Source: JBBWZH01 sp035544115 (lineage in GTDB: Bacteria > Actinomycetota > Actinomycetes > Mycobacteriales > CADCTP01). From it: a DNA stretch of 64,000 nt. The notes beneath the pieces were generated by a model, which was not told the origin of the DNA, did no database searches, and worked only from the letters and a program-made list of their open reading frames with translations. The translations under genes and the position numbers were made by a program. Positions within the stretch are counted from its first letter, which is position 1; each line of letters begins with the position of its first letter. The stretch spans positions 3,534,001-3,598,000 of the forward strand of contig OY970235.1 of assembly GCA_963714145.1 (NCBI GenBank), in the 5' to 3' direction. This document shows positions 18,235 through 27,267 of the stretch, one piece after another.

Positions 18235-18313
18235 CGCACCAGTTCACCACACCCCGCCGGCACTCGTCCGCGCGGCGGAGGCGCGGCGGAGGCCTCAGCG
18301 GCAGCGCCGCGGG

Positions 18314-21300
18314 CTAGCGGGCGCGGCGGCCGGAGGTGAGGGCGAGCTGCGGGCCGGTCGACCACGGGCCGTACCGGGTCTCGTCCCAGCCGAGCGGCTC
18401 CTGGGCCGGCCGGCCCGGGGCACGCTGCGGGCGGTTCGGCGCCAGCCCGGCCGGCTGGTCGGCGGCGGACGGCAGCGGCATCACGTTGCGCACCGGCCGG
18501 CTGCACCAGCCGCCCAGGTGCCGGCCGCCCTCCTCGGCGAACACCTGCAGCGCACTCGCGACCAGCGCGACGACGCCGTCCGGGTGGTTGCAGGCGCCAC
18601 GGCCGGCGACCATCCCGCACCAGCGGTACAGCCGCTGCACGGTCGCCTCGTCGGCCCGGCTCTCGGCCAGCTCGGTCAGCGCGGTGGCGATCGCCGGCAG
18701 CCCGTTCACGCAGGCCCCGCACTGACCGGCGGTCTCGGCGGCCAGGTAGCGGACCATCCGGGCGGTCTCGTGCAGCCCGCAGGCCCGGTCCGGCAGGGCG
18801 AAGATCACGTTCGCGCCGAGCACCCCGCCGACCGCCTGCATCCCGGCGTGGCTCAGCGGCGCCCGCAGCACTGCCTCCATCGGCAGCCAGCGGCCCATGC
18901 AGCCGCCGACCAGGACCGCGCCGATCGCCTCGGTCGCCCCGCCGGCGCCGGCAATCGCCTGCTCGATCGTGGTGCCGACCGGGACCTCGATCACCACCGG
19001 ACGCGGCACCGCGCCGCGCACGGTCAGCACCAGCGAGCCCGGCTCGTCCTCGGTGCCGACGCCGCGGAACCAGCTCGCCCCGAACCGGGCCAGCAGCGCC
19101 AGGTTCGCCAGCGTTTCCACGTTCTGCACCAGCGTCGGACGGCCCTTCACCCCGCGCTCCGCGGTGTGCGGCGGGTGGAACATCGGCACCGCCGGCCCGC
19201 CGGACAGGTGCTGCGCCACCGCCGAGGACTCCCCCGCCACGTACGTGTCCGGCGCCGGCAGCAGCCGTACCGGGACCGCGTCGGCCTGCACCCGGAGCCG
19301 CTCGGCCACCGCCCGCTCCATCGCGCCGTACACCCGCGGCCGCGCCACCACGTAGACCAGCACCTGCTTGGCGCCGACCGCCTGGGCCGCCACCTGCGCG
19401 CCGTCCAGGATCAGGTGCGGCACCCGGGTGATCAGGAACGCGTCCTTCTCGCTGGCCGGGTCGCCGGCCGCGCCGTTCACCACGACGATCGGCTTGCCCC
19501 GCGCGTCCAGCACCGCCTGCATCTTCCTGGCCACCGGGTAGCCCGCCCCGCCACGGCCGCGCAGCCCGCTCTGCTCGACCAGCCGCAGCAGCACCTCGGT
19601 GGCCCGGTCCTCGTCCACGACGGGCAGCCGGCCGTACGCCCGGACGTGCTCCTCCAGCGTCACCGGCCGGCCGTCCGAGCGCACCGAGCTGAGCAGCCGC
19701 GGCAGCGCGCCGGACTGCGGAATGCCCCGCCGCACCGGCTCCACCGCGGTGGACCGGCTGCGCGGGACCACCGCGGTCGACGTGCTGGTCGGTGCCTCGG
19801 CCCGGCGCCACTCGGCCGGCGCGCGGCCGGCCCGGGTCCACTCGGTCGTCGGCCACTCACCGGTGCCGCTGGTCGTCGGCCACTCGCCGGTGCCGTCCTG
19901 CCGGCGGCCGTTGAGCGGCCGCTCCGCCGGCTGCCGCTCCGCCGGCTGGCGGGGCGCCGGCTGGCGCTCCGCCGGCTGGTGGGGCGCCGGAAGCGCCGGC
20001 ACCGCCGGGAGCGCGCCAGCCGGCAGGGCCCGCTGCTGCCGGGCCGGCTGCCCCGCCCGGGGCTGGGCCGCCTGCCCCCGCCCGGCCACCAGCTGTCGCA
20101 CCGCTGCCGCCGACTCCGGGGACCGCTCCCGCCACGCCGCGGTCGACTCCACGACCGCGTGCCGCCCACTGGCGGCACTGTCCGTGTACCCGCCGACCGG
20201 CTGCCCGTTGTCCCGCCGCCAGGTCCCGGTCCGGGCCGACATCGTCCCGGCCCGGGCCGACATCCCCGTCCCGGCCGGCGCGCGGGTCCCGGCCGGGGCG
20301 CCGGTCCCGGCCGATGGCCCAGCCACGGCCGGCATGATCCCGGGCACGGCCGGCATGGCCCCGGGCACGGCCGGCATGGCCCCGGGCACGGCCGGCATGG
20401 CCCCGGGCACGGCCGGCATCGCCGGCGCGGCCGATCGTCCCGCCGGCAGCGCCGGCCGACCGCCGACCCGCCCCGAGGACTCGCCGTCCCGCCGCCAGGA
20501 GCCGGTCTCCGCGGCCGACCGGCCGCTCGCCGGCGCCGTCCGGTAGCTCCCGGTCCCGTCCGGCCGCGCCTGGTACGACGCCGTCGGGGGTCCGGCCGGG
20601 TCCGAATGCAACCCGGACGGGACCGGCTGGCCGCTGCCGGCACCATCCGGCCGGGCCGGGTAGGACCCGGTGCCCGACTCGCCGTCCCGCCGCCACGACC
20701 CCGCCGGGACCGGCCCGGCGTTGTCCGGGGCCGGTCGGGGCGACGGCGCCCGGGCGCCACTGGCAGGCCCGACCCCGGCCGGTGGCCGGTAGCCGGTAGC
20801 CGGTCGCGGGTACGACCCGGACGCGGCCTGCGCACCCTCCCAGCCGGGCCGCGGCCCGGCCTCCGGGCGGCCGGATTCAGCCGGCGGACGGTACGTGCCG
20901 GTCGCCGCCTGCTCCAGATCCTGCCGCCACGAACCCGTCGCCGAGACCGACTGCGCACCGGTGCCGTTCGACCGGGCCGGATAGGTGCCGGTCGCCGCCT
21001 GCTCCAGATCCTGCCGCCACGAACCCGTCGCCGAGACCGACTGCGGGCCGGTGCCGTTCGACCGCGCCGGGTAGGTGCCGGTCGCCGCCTGCTCCAGATC
21101 CTGCCGCCACGAGCCGGTCGGGAACCCGTTCCCGGCACCGTCGGATCGGTGTGAGCCCGACGCCGGCAGCACCCGGTCGCGACGCCACGACCCGGTCTCC
21201 GAGACCGCCCCGTGGCCGTTCCCGGCACCGTCCGGCCGGGACGGGTACGAACCCGTCCTCGCGGACCGCTCCTCGTCCGCACCCCGCCAGGACCCGGGCT

Positions 21301-24199
21301 GCGGATCGGCCGGGTGACCGGCGTCGGACCGCGATCGGTGCGAGCCGGTGGCCGACTGCGCGGCCGAGCGCCACGAGCCGGTCGAGCTGTGCCCCTCCGA
21401 GACCCGTCCAGCGCTCGGCGTCGGCTCAGTCTCATACGAGCCCGTGACCGGCCCGGCCGGCGACCACGAACCCGTCGAACTGCGACCGTCGGGCACTCGC
21501 CCAGCGCCCTGCGTCGCCTGGGCATCGGACGAACCGGTGGCGGACGCGTGGCCGTTCGCGGCATGGGCGCCCACGTCGCGTCGCCGCCAGGACCCGGTTT
21601 CGGTCGCGGCCGGCAGTGGCTGCGACTGCCAGCTGTCCAGCCCGAGCGCCGCCTGCCAGGAGCCGGGCTCGGCCTCGGGCGGCAAGGCGGGCGCGGGGGG
21701 TACCGGGTCGGCCTCCAGCGCCGACTGATGCCGGCCGTTGCGGGCCGGCGGCATCGTGGCGGATGCCAAGCCAGCCTCAGGCTCGGCCGCACTCTGGTAC
21801 GGCGATGCCCAGCCGGACTGCCGGGTCTCCACGATCGGCCGGCCGTCCTGGTCGAACCCGGCCTCGACCGAGCCGGGCACGCGATCGCCCATCGCCCCCG
21901 GCCAGGAGGCGAGCGCGTCCGGCCTCGCGGGCTCGTTCCCGTACTCCGCCTCCGCCGCCCGCCGCCGACCCGACCGACCTCCGCCCCACGTCCCGTCAGC
22001 CGCACCGGCCCCGGCCGCGGCCCCGGCAGCCCCGTAGGCCGCACCGGCCTCGGCTGCCGACTCGGGCGCCCGCCGCCGACCCGACCGCTGTTCCGCGCCG
22101 CCCCACGAACCGGTCGACTCCGGGTGGTCCGCCGCACTGCTCCGGGACCATCCCGCATCCCACGGCCCGATCGACTCGGCCGGCAGCCCGGCGCCGTCCT
22201 GGTCCGGGGCGTTGGCCCACGTCCCGGTGTCCGCCGAGGACGGATACCCGCGCAGCCCACCAGGACCGTTCGCCCGTGATCCGGTCTCCGCCGCCGGCGG
22301 GTACACCACCGGCCGCCACGACCCGGTGGACTCGACCGCCGCCGCGGCACCGCTGGGCGCCGACCCGCTCCGGGCCGGACCGGTAGCCGGGTACGCCCCG
22401 GACCGCTGCCCGCCGCTCGCGTCGTCCGCCCTGGGCAGCGCCCGCCGCCCGCCGCCATCGGTCCACGACCCGGTAGCCGACCACGAGCCCGTCGGTCCGG
22501 TGCCGGACGCCAGCACCGGGCGCAGACGTCCCGCCGGCGGCCGGGTCCCCGTCGGCTCTGTCGCGGGACCCACGTACGGCCCCGGCTCAGGCCGCGGCGC
22601 CGGCAGCGCCGGCTGCCCGCCACCGTTGATCCACGACCCGGTCGCCGGCGACGGCTGGGGCCGCCACGAGCCGGTTGCCTCCGGCCCGGACCCGTTCCCC
22701 GCCCGCCGCCCGGGCCGGCCCTCCACCGGCGCGCCGGTAGCCGGGTGTGCCTGCGCCCACGACCCCGCCGGCTCCGGCGCGCGACCCGGGTACGGCCCCG
22801 GCAGCGCGCCGCCGTGGCCCCACGATCCGGCCGGTTCAGCCGCCGGGCCGGGCAGGTAGGACTCCGGGACCTGGCGAGGATGCCGCGGGTCCCGCTGCTG
22901 TGCCCCGATGCCGCCCGGCGCCGGCAGGACGCGCGGCTGACCGGTACTGGTCCAGGAAGCCGTCGGTTCGGGCGGGCGCCCGGGGCCCGTCCGGTTCCAC
23001 GAACCCGTCGGCTCGGGCAGGCCGGGCGGGTGCCCGGGGCCCGTCCTGTCCCACGAACCCGTCGGCTCGGGCGGGCCGGGCGGGCCAGGCGGGCCGGGCG
23101 GGTGCCCGGGGCCGGTCCGGTTCCACGAACCCGTCGGCGGCGCGACGCCGTACGCGGACTCCAGCGCCCGCTGCTGGCCGGCGTCGGCCCACCCGCCGGT
23201 GCGCTCGGCCGGCAGGTCGGCACGGCGGCTGGGCCGCCGGCCCGGCGCCGGGTCCGGCGAGCCGACCGGGTCCACCATCGGCGCGCCGTCCCAGCCGGTC
23301 GCCGACCGCCAGTCCGGCGCCGACAGCGGGACGCTGCCCGGCACGCTGCCCGGCACGGCGGAAGGCCGCCAGCCGCCGGTGGATTCCGCCGCCGGAAGCG
23401 CCCGCTGCCCAGCCGAAGGCTGCCAACCGCCGGTCGACTCCACCGCCGGAAGCGCCCGCTGCCCAGCCGAAGGCTGCCAACCGCCGGTCGACTCCACCGC
23501 CGGAAGCGCCCGCTGCCCAGCCGAAGGCTGCCAACCGCCGGTCGACTCCACCGCCGGAAGCGCCCGCTGCCCGGCCGAAGGCTGCCAACCGCCGGTGGAT
23601 TCCGCGGCCGGAAGCGCCCGCTGCCCGGTCGCCGAGCGCCACGAACCGGTCGTGTCGACGGTCCCGTGCTGGCCGGTGACGGCGGCGTCCCAGTCCTTGT
23701 CGCGCTGCTCGGCGGCCGCGTCGCCGGCTGCCCGGACCCGCCAGGAGCCGGTCATCGTGATCGGACCGCTGCGCGCCGGCTCGTCCGGCGCCTCCGGCCA
23801 GCCGCCGGTCACCGCGGGGGTGCGGTCGGTCGGCTGCGGCGGGCCGCCGTAGATGCCGGCGGACGGCGTCCAGCCGCCGGCGGCGAGCGTGTTGCGGGCC
23901 TCCGCCTCGGCTTCGGGTGAGGTCTCCCGGCCCGCCCCGTACCGGCCGGTGAAGCCCCACAGGCTGGTCGGTTCCGGCAGCGGCGCGTTGACCTGCCCGG
24001 CCGCCCGCCGGTGCCGGCCGTTGGCGGCGGACCTCTTGCCGCGGCCGTCGTCCGCCTCGCCCCGGGCGGCCGAGGCGGGGGATGCTGCCGGGCCGCCGGC
24101 GCCGTCCTTGCGGAACCACTGCTGCATGTCGCCGCGGAACGAGCCGGTGGCGCTCGAGTCGGCGGAACCGCGGTTGCGGCGGTTCGAGGACGGGCTCAT
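18314..24199 (-). CDS. Giant NuoF-like flavoprotein with ~1,500-residue TGSW-repeat N-terminus
   Basis: This 1,961-residue product starts at ATG 24199, which overlaps the ferric-reductase stop by 4 bp. The C-terminal ~470 residues form a NuoF (51-kDa, SLBB) unit: GLRGRGGAGYPVARKM near residue 1550, an SLBB-like stretch (VIEVPVGTTIEQAIAGAGG), then cysteines in GQCGAC, YRWCG and RGACNHPDG for an FeS cluster. NuoF proteins oxidise NADH through FMN. The N-terminal ~1,500 residues are low-complexity and carry more than 25 TGSW/TGGW/TGTY motifs, with exact tandem blocks of 18 and 30 residues. No signal peptide or membrane helix is seen. The catalytic part is expected to pass electrons between a nucleotide cofactor, the ferredoxin and the membrane protein; the repeat region's role is unknown. 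Confidence 0.85.
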   Translation of the reverse strand: MSPSSNRRNRGSADSSATGSFRGDMQQWFRKDGAGGPAASPASAARGEADDGRGKRSAANGRHRRAAGQVNAPLPEPTSLWGFTGRYGAGRETSPEAEAEARNTLAAGGWTPSAGIYGGPPQPTDRTPAVTGGWPEAPDEPARSGPITMTGSWRVRAAGDAAAEQRDKDWDAAVTGQHGTVDTTGSWRSATGQRALPAAESTGGWQPSAGQRALPAVESTGGWQPSAGQRALPAVESTGGWQPSAGQRALPAVESTGGWQPSAGQRALPAAESTGGWRPSAVPGSVPGSVPLSAPDWRSATGWDGAPMVDPVGSPDPAPGRRPSRRADLPAERTGGWADAGQQRALESAYGVAPPTGSWNRTGPGHPPGPPGPPGPPEPTGSWDRTGPGHPPGLPEPTGSWNRTGPGRPPEPTASWTSTGQPRVLPAPGGIGAQQRDPRHPRQVPESYLPGPAAEPAGSWGHGGALPGPYPGRAPEPAGSWAQAHPATGAPVEGRPGRRAGNGSGPEATGSWRPQPSPATGSWINGGGQPALPAPRPEPGPYVGPATEPTGTRPPAGRLRPVLASGTGPTGSWSATGSWTDGGGRRALPRADDASGGQRSGAYPATGPARSGSAPSGAAAAVESTGSWRPVVYPPAAETGSRANGPGGLRGYPSSADTGTWANAPDQDGAGLPAESIGPWDAGWSRSSAADHPESTGSWGGAEQRSGRRRAPESAAEAGAAYGAAGAAAGAGAADGTWGGGRSGRRRAAEAEYGNEPARPDALASWPGAMGDRVPGSVEAGFDQDGRPIVETRQSGWASPYQSAAEPEAGLASATMPPARNGRHQSALEADPVPPAPALPPEAEPGSWQAALGLDSWQSQPLPAATETGSWRRRDVGAHAANGHASATGSSDAQATQGAGRVPDGRSSTGSWSPAGPVTGSYETEPTPSAGRVSEGHSSTGSWRSAAQSATGSHRSRSDAGHPADPQPGSWRGADEERSARTGSYPSRPDGAGNGHGAVSETGSWRRDRVLPASGSHRSDGAGNGFPTGSWRQDLEQAATGTYPARSNGTGPQSVSATGSWRQDLEQAATGTYPARSNGTGAQSVSATGSWRQDLEQAATGTYRPPAESGRPEAGPRPGWEGAQAASGSYPRPATGYRPPAGVGPASGARAPSPRPAPDNAGPVPAGSWRRDGESGTGSYPARPDGAGSGQPVPSGLHSDPAGPPTASYQARPDGTGSYRTAPASGRSAAETGSWRRDGESSGRVGGRPALPAGRSAAPAMPAVPGAMPAVPGAMPAVPGAMPAVPGIMPAVAGPSAGTGAPAGTRAPAGTGMSARAGTMSARTGTWRRDNGQPVGGYTDSAASGRHAVVESTAAWRERSPESAAAVRQLVAGRGQAAQPRAGQPARQQRALPAGALPAVPALPAPHQPAERQPAPRQPAERQPAERPLNGRRQDGTGEWPTTSGTGEWPTTEWTRAGRAPAEWRRAEAPTSTSTAVVPRSRSTAVEPVRRGIPQSGALPRLLSSVRSDGRPVTLEEHVRAYGRLPVVDEDRATEVLLRLVEQSGLRGRGGAGYPVARKMQAVLDARGKPIVVVNGAAGDPASEKDAFLITRVPHLILDGAQVAAQAVGAKQVLVYVVARPRVYGAMERAVAERLRVQADAVPVRLLPAPDTYVAGESSAVAQHLSGGPAVPMFHPPHTAERGVKGRPTLVQNVETLANLALLARFGASWFRGVGTEDEPGSLVLTVRGAVPRPVVIEVPVGTTIEQAIAGAGGATEAIGAVLVGGCMGRWLPMEAVLRAPLSHAGMQAVGGVLGANVIFALPDRACGLHETARMVRYLAAETAGQCGACVNGLPAIATALTELAESRADEATVQRLYRWCGMVAGRGACNHPDGVVALVASALQVFAEEGGRHLGGWCSRPVRNVMPLPSAADQPAGLAPNRPQRAPGRPAQEPLGWDETRYGPWSTGPQLALTSGRRAR
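20338..20420 (-). repeat. 21-bp coding tandem repeat (AVPGAMP units)
   Basis: Four near-identical 21-bp units encode repeated AVPGAMP inside the NuoF-like protein. Confidence 0.85.
20889..21120 (-). repeat. 90-bp coding tandem repeat (TGSWRQDLEQAATGTY...)
   Basis: About 2.5 copies of a 90-bp (30-residue) unit occur, with matching points at 20895, 20985 and 21075. Near-identity at the DNA level indicates recent duplication. Confidence 0.88.
23354..23640 (-). repeat. 54-bp coding tandem repeat (STGGWQPSAGQRALPAVE)
   Basis: Five copies of a 54-bp unit (18 residues) occur, with matching points at 23396, 23450, 23504, 23558 and 23612. Several copies are almost identical in DNA sequence. Confidence 0.9.
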
Positions 24200-24879
24200 T
24201 TGCCGGCCGACGCAGGAACCGGGGTGCCCGCCCGCTTGCCCCACCCGGGCGCGAGCGGACCCTGCCGAGCCCAGACCACCACCGCGGCCACCGCGAACGC
24301 GGTGACCATGACCGCGCCGACCCGCAGGACCGCGCGGGCCGGCCAGCCGGAGACGATCCGCCACGCGATGGCCAGCAGCACCGCGACCGCGCAGCCGACC
24401 GTCAGGCCGAGCACCCAGGTGTGCCGCGAGTCGGAGCCGGTGCCGAGACCGTGCACGATCGCCAGCGGCCAGCTCGCGTACGAGATCCAGTGCACCACCC
24501 GCCAGGTGCCGTACCCGAGCCGCAGCCGGAACAGGCTGGTGATCACCAACGCGATCAGCAGGTCCAGCGAGACGACGCCGAGGCCGAGCCAGAACGGCCG
24601 GTACCCCGCCTGGAACGGGATGATCACGTCGCTGACGTGGATCGGGACGTAGTCGTCGACCACCACCGCCGTGACGTGCCCGGCGAGCAGGATGACCACG
24701 AACAGCGAGACGTTGCGGTGCAGCCCCTGCGTCACGAACCGGGGCCAGTTCGCGCTGGCCAGCCTGGTCGCGGCGGTGATCCCGAGCACCACGCTGAGGG
24801 TGAGCAGGATCAGGCAGACCAGCCCGGTCGCGCGGGACACGTACCAGAGCACCTTGGGGTCATCGAGCAGCGCACTCAC
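24196..24879 (-). CDS. Ferric-reductase-like haem transmembrane protein
   Basis: This 227-residue integral membrane protein has about six helices. Histidine pairs suited to haem ligation lie in GLHRNVSLFVVILLAGHV and WRVVHWISYASWPLAIVHG, matching the ferric reductase-like transmembrane / MsrQ / cytochrome b561 type. It should move electrons across the cytoplasmic membrane. Start GTG 24879 overlaps the apbE stop (GTGA), and its own stop overlaps the NuoF-like start (ATGA), so all three are translationally coupled. The longer upstream frame is only a shadow of apbE. Confidence 0.85.
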   Translation of the reverse strand: MSALLDDPKVLWYVSRATGLVCLILLTLSVVLGITAATRLASANWPRFVTQGLHRNVSLFVVILLAGHVTAVVVDDYVPIHVSDVIIPFQAGYRPFWLGLGVVSLDLLIALVITSLFRLRLGYGTWRVVHWISYASWPLAIVHGLGTGSDSRHTWVLGLTVGCAVAVLLAIAWRIVSGWPARAVLRVGAVMVTAFAVAAVVVWARQGPLAPGWGKRAGTPVPASAGK

Positions 24880-26159
24880 CGGGCGCCACCCCGCACCCCC
24901 GCGCCCACCAGCCCACGCGCGGCCATCCCACCGGACCGACCGCCCGCCGCCAGACCAGAGCCCGCCGCACCCGGGCCCGCCAAACCGAGCCCCGCCGGAC
25001 CAGCACTCACCGGACCGCGAGTTGCCGGACCAGCACTCGCCAAACCGAGCCCCGCCGGACCAGCACTCGCCGGACTCAGGGTTGCCGGACCAGCACTCGC
25101 CGGACCGAGGGCTGCCGGTCCGAAGGCTGCCGGTCCGAAGGCTGCCGGACCGAGGCCCGCCGGACCGGGGGCTGCCAGACCGGGCACTGCCGGACCGGCC
25201 GCCGGCGGCGTGTGGTCCTCCGGCCAGCCGGCCACCTGGTGCGGCTGACCGGACGCGCCGACCAGCCGGGACGGCAGGCCGAGGTCCGTCAGCCACGCGA
25301 CGGCGGACCGACCGCGGACGACCGCGGCCGTGCTGGCCGTGTTGGCGTCTACGCAGCTGGCGGCGTTGACCGTGACCGTGCACCAGACCGGCTCGGCCGG
25401 CAGCCCGCTGCGCGGATCAAGGATGTGGTGGTATGTGACGCCGCCCCGACGCCAGCGGCGGACGACCGTGCTGGACGTGGCCAGTCCGCCACCGTGGATG
25501 TGCACCACCTGCCCGCTGGCCCCGTCGTCGGCGTGCACCGGACGGTCGGTGACCCGCACCGGCCAACCACCGGCCGGAACCGGACCGGCCACCGCGATGT
25601 CACCGCCGAGGTTGACCAGTACACCCGCGCCGGTGGCGGCGGCGATCAGGGCGGCGGACCGGTCGGCGCCGAACGCCTTGGCGGTGGCGCCCAGGTCGAG
25701 CCCGACCCCGGCCGGAACCTCCAGGATGCCGGCGGCCTGGTCGAGCGCGACGTCCTGCCAGCCGCCGCGGCGCGGTGGCCGCGGCACAACCGGCGCGCCG
25801 TCGGCGGGCAGGCCAGCGAAGTCGCCGTCGTAGCCGGCCGCGGCGAGGGCGTCGGCGAGCGTGGGGTCGACGTCACCGCCGGTCTGCTCTGCGGCGCGGA
25901 GCGCGACCGCGACCGCCTCGGCGAGCAGCGGGGTGATCGCGACCGGGCGGCCGGCCGCCGCGTTGGCCCGGACCAGCTCGGAGTCCACCCGGAACCGGCT
26001 GCACGCCAGATCGAGCGCGGTCAGTTCAGCCCGGAGGAGCCGCACAGCGGTACCCAGCGCACCGGGCCGGCCGGCGAGCACCATCTCGACGTACGTGCCG
26101 AGCGCCTCGAACCGGCTCCGCACCAGTGCCATGCCCCGACTGGACGTTGGCGCGATCAC
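24876..26159 (-). CDS. apbE: FAD:protein FMN transferase (ApbE) with pentapeptide-repeat tail
   Basis: This 427-residue ApbE-family enzyme covalently attaches FMN from FAD to Thr/Ser of FMN-binding proteins. Seen are FEALGTYVEM near residue 18, DLGATAKAFGADRSAA near 155, LVNLGGDIAVAG, and HHILDPRSGLPA near 245. The last ~110 residues are an unusual Gly/Pro/Ala tail of pentapeptides (GPAAF, GPAAL, GPASA). No classical FMN-binding-domain gene is adjacent, so the flavinylated partner is not identified. The start overlaps the upstream small membrane-protein stop. ApbE plus ferric-reductase-like protein suggests an extracytoplasmic electron-transfer system. Confidence 0.88.
   Translation of the reverse strand: MIAPTSSRGMALVRSRFEALGTYVEMVLAGRPGALGTAVRLLRAELTALDLACSRFRVDSELVRANAAAGRPVAITPLLAEAVAVALRAAEQTGGDVDPTLADALAAAGYDGDFAGLPADGAPVVPRPPRRGGWQDVALDQAAGILEVPAGVGLDLGATAKAFGADRSAALIAAATGAGVLVNLGGDIAVAGPVPAGGWPVRVTDRPVHADDGASGQVVHIHGGGLATSSTVVRRWRRGGVTYHHILDPRSGLPAEPVWCTVTVNAASCVDANTASTAAVVRGRSAVAWLTDLGLPSRLVGASGQPHQVAGWPEDHTPPAAGPAVPGLAAPGPAGLGPAAFGPAAFGPAALGPASAGPATLSPASAGPAGLGLASAGPATRGPVSAGPAGLGLAGPGAAGSGLAAGGRSGGMAARGLVGAGVRGGAR
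25000..25200 (-). repeat. 15-bp coding minisatellite in apbE 3' end
   Basis: Repeated 15-bp units encode GPA-x-x pentapeptides beyond the conserved ApbE domain. Confidence 0.8.
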
Positions 26160-26557
26160 GACCCTCCGGACGTGGTCGGCTCCGGCTGGGCCGGAGGCGG
26201 CTCATTTGTGGACGCGGTCGGCGCTGCCGGCGGCGGCGCCGGGCGGCCGGCCGGTACCCGGTTGGCGACGGTGTTCGCCCCGGCCGGTGGGGGCGCTGCC
26301 TGGCTGGTCGGCGCGACCGGGACACGGGCTTTGCCGCGCGAGGCCGACGCGTTACCGCGGGCCTGGCCCGGCTGAGCGGACTGGTCCGACGTGACCGGAG
26401 TGGTGGTCTTGGCAGTGACCGGCTGGGCAGGCGTGGCGTGAGCAATCGCGGCAACGATTCCACCTGTGCCGACGATGGCGCCGAACGCCAACCCTTTCGA
26501 CACGAGTGACAAGCGCCGCAATGCCCGGTCTCGGTACTGGACCGGGGGGTGTGCCAT
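26156..26557 (-). CDS. Small membrane-anchored Pro/Ala/Thr-rich protein, first gene of redox operon
   Basis: This 133-residue protein starts at ATG 26557 (GGAGAG upstream). A basic stretch (RDRALRRLSLVSK) precedes one hydrophobic segment (GLAFGAIVGTGGIVAAIAHA, residues 21-40). A disordered extracytoplasmic Pro/Ala/Thr/Ser tail follows. Its stop overlaps the apbE start (ATGA). It could be the flavinylation target or a scaffold, but no FMN-binding motif is recognisable. Function unknown. Confidence 0.65.
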   Translation of the reverse strand: MAHPPVQYRDRALRRLSLVSKGLAFGAIVGTGGIVAAIAHATPAQPVTAKTTTPVTSDQSAQPGQARGNASASRGKARVPVAPTSQAAPPPAGANTVANRVPAGRPAPPPAAPTASTNEPPPAQPEPTTSGGS

Positions 26558-26748
26558 TGGCTCTCTCTCCGGTACGAAACTCGGACCCAGGCTCCTTCGC
26601 CGCCCCCAGCGGGTGCCGGAACGGGTGCTCCGGCCGGACGTTTCTATCAACAAACGGTAACGATGGCGAGCGGTTCATCCGTCAAGGTGGCGTGCCGTGA
26701 CTGTAAGGGATCAACTGGCGACACCCCGTCGAGAAAATGCCTCGTCAG

Positions 26749-27267
26749 TCAGGCTGTCGCGGCCTCGCCGTCGATGAGATAGCTCTGCCAGCGGGGGTCT
26801 GGAGTCCGGGATCCGAGCACCCGCCAGACCGTTCCGGTGGGCGCACGCGGCACGGTCCGTAGTCGCCAGCCGAGTTCCGCGATGATCCGGTCTGCCTTCG
26901 TGTGATTACACCGCGCGCACGACGCGACGACGTTCTCCCAGGCGTGCGGACCGCCCCGGCTGCGTGGCATCACGTGATCCAAGCTGGTCGCCGGCGCTCC
27001 GCAATAGGCGCACCGACCACCATCGCGGGCGAACACCGCCTTGCGCGTCAACGGAACCTGCGCCCGGTACGGCACCCGGACATACCGGGTCAACCGGACC
27101 ACACTGGGCACCCGGACCGTCGTCGTGACGCTGTGAAAGGCCTCGTCGCCGTCCTCGACCGGAACCGCCTTCTCAGTCAGGACCAGCACGACCGCGCGTC
27201 TTGATGAGACGACGCACAGCGGCTCGAATGTCGCATTCAGCAGTAATGTGACCGCCATCCGCGCCAC
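26749..27267 (-). CDS. HNH endonuclease
   Basis: This 172-residue protein has a zinc-finger HNH domain: CAYCG at residues 92-96, SLDHVMPRSRGGPHAWENVVASC and CARCNHTK at 121-128. The four Cys bind structural zinc and the His-Asn-His forms the metal-dependent nuclease site. Proteins of this form are common single-copy chromosomal genes in actinobacteria, and their biological role is not settled. GTG 27267 is chosen because AGGAGGTGA lies at ideal distance; the ATG three codons later is too far from it. Confidence 0.9.
   Translation of the reverse strand: MARMAVTLLLNATFEPLCVVSSRRAVVLVLTEKAVPVEDGDEAFHSVTTTVRVPSVVRLTRYVRVPYRAQVPLTRKAVFARDGGRCAYCGAPATSLDHVMPRSRGGPHAWENVVASCARCNHTKADRIIAELGWRLRTVPRAPTGTVWRVLGSRTPDPRWQSYLIDGEAATA

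Noticed and set aside
16556..21154. 1,532-codon plus-strand frame opposite the amidase and NuoF-like genes
   Set aside because: It is the antisense shadow of two well-supported genes and has no recognisable domain.
23354..23640. CRISPR-like array of regular 54-bp repeats
   Set aside because: Repeats are directly tandem without unique spacers and keep the reading frame of the NuoF-like protein. No cas genes are nearby.
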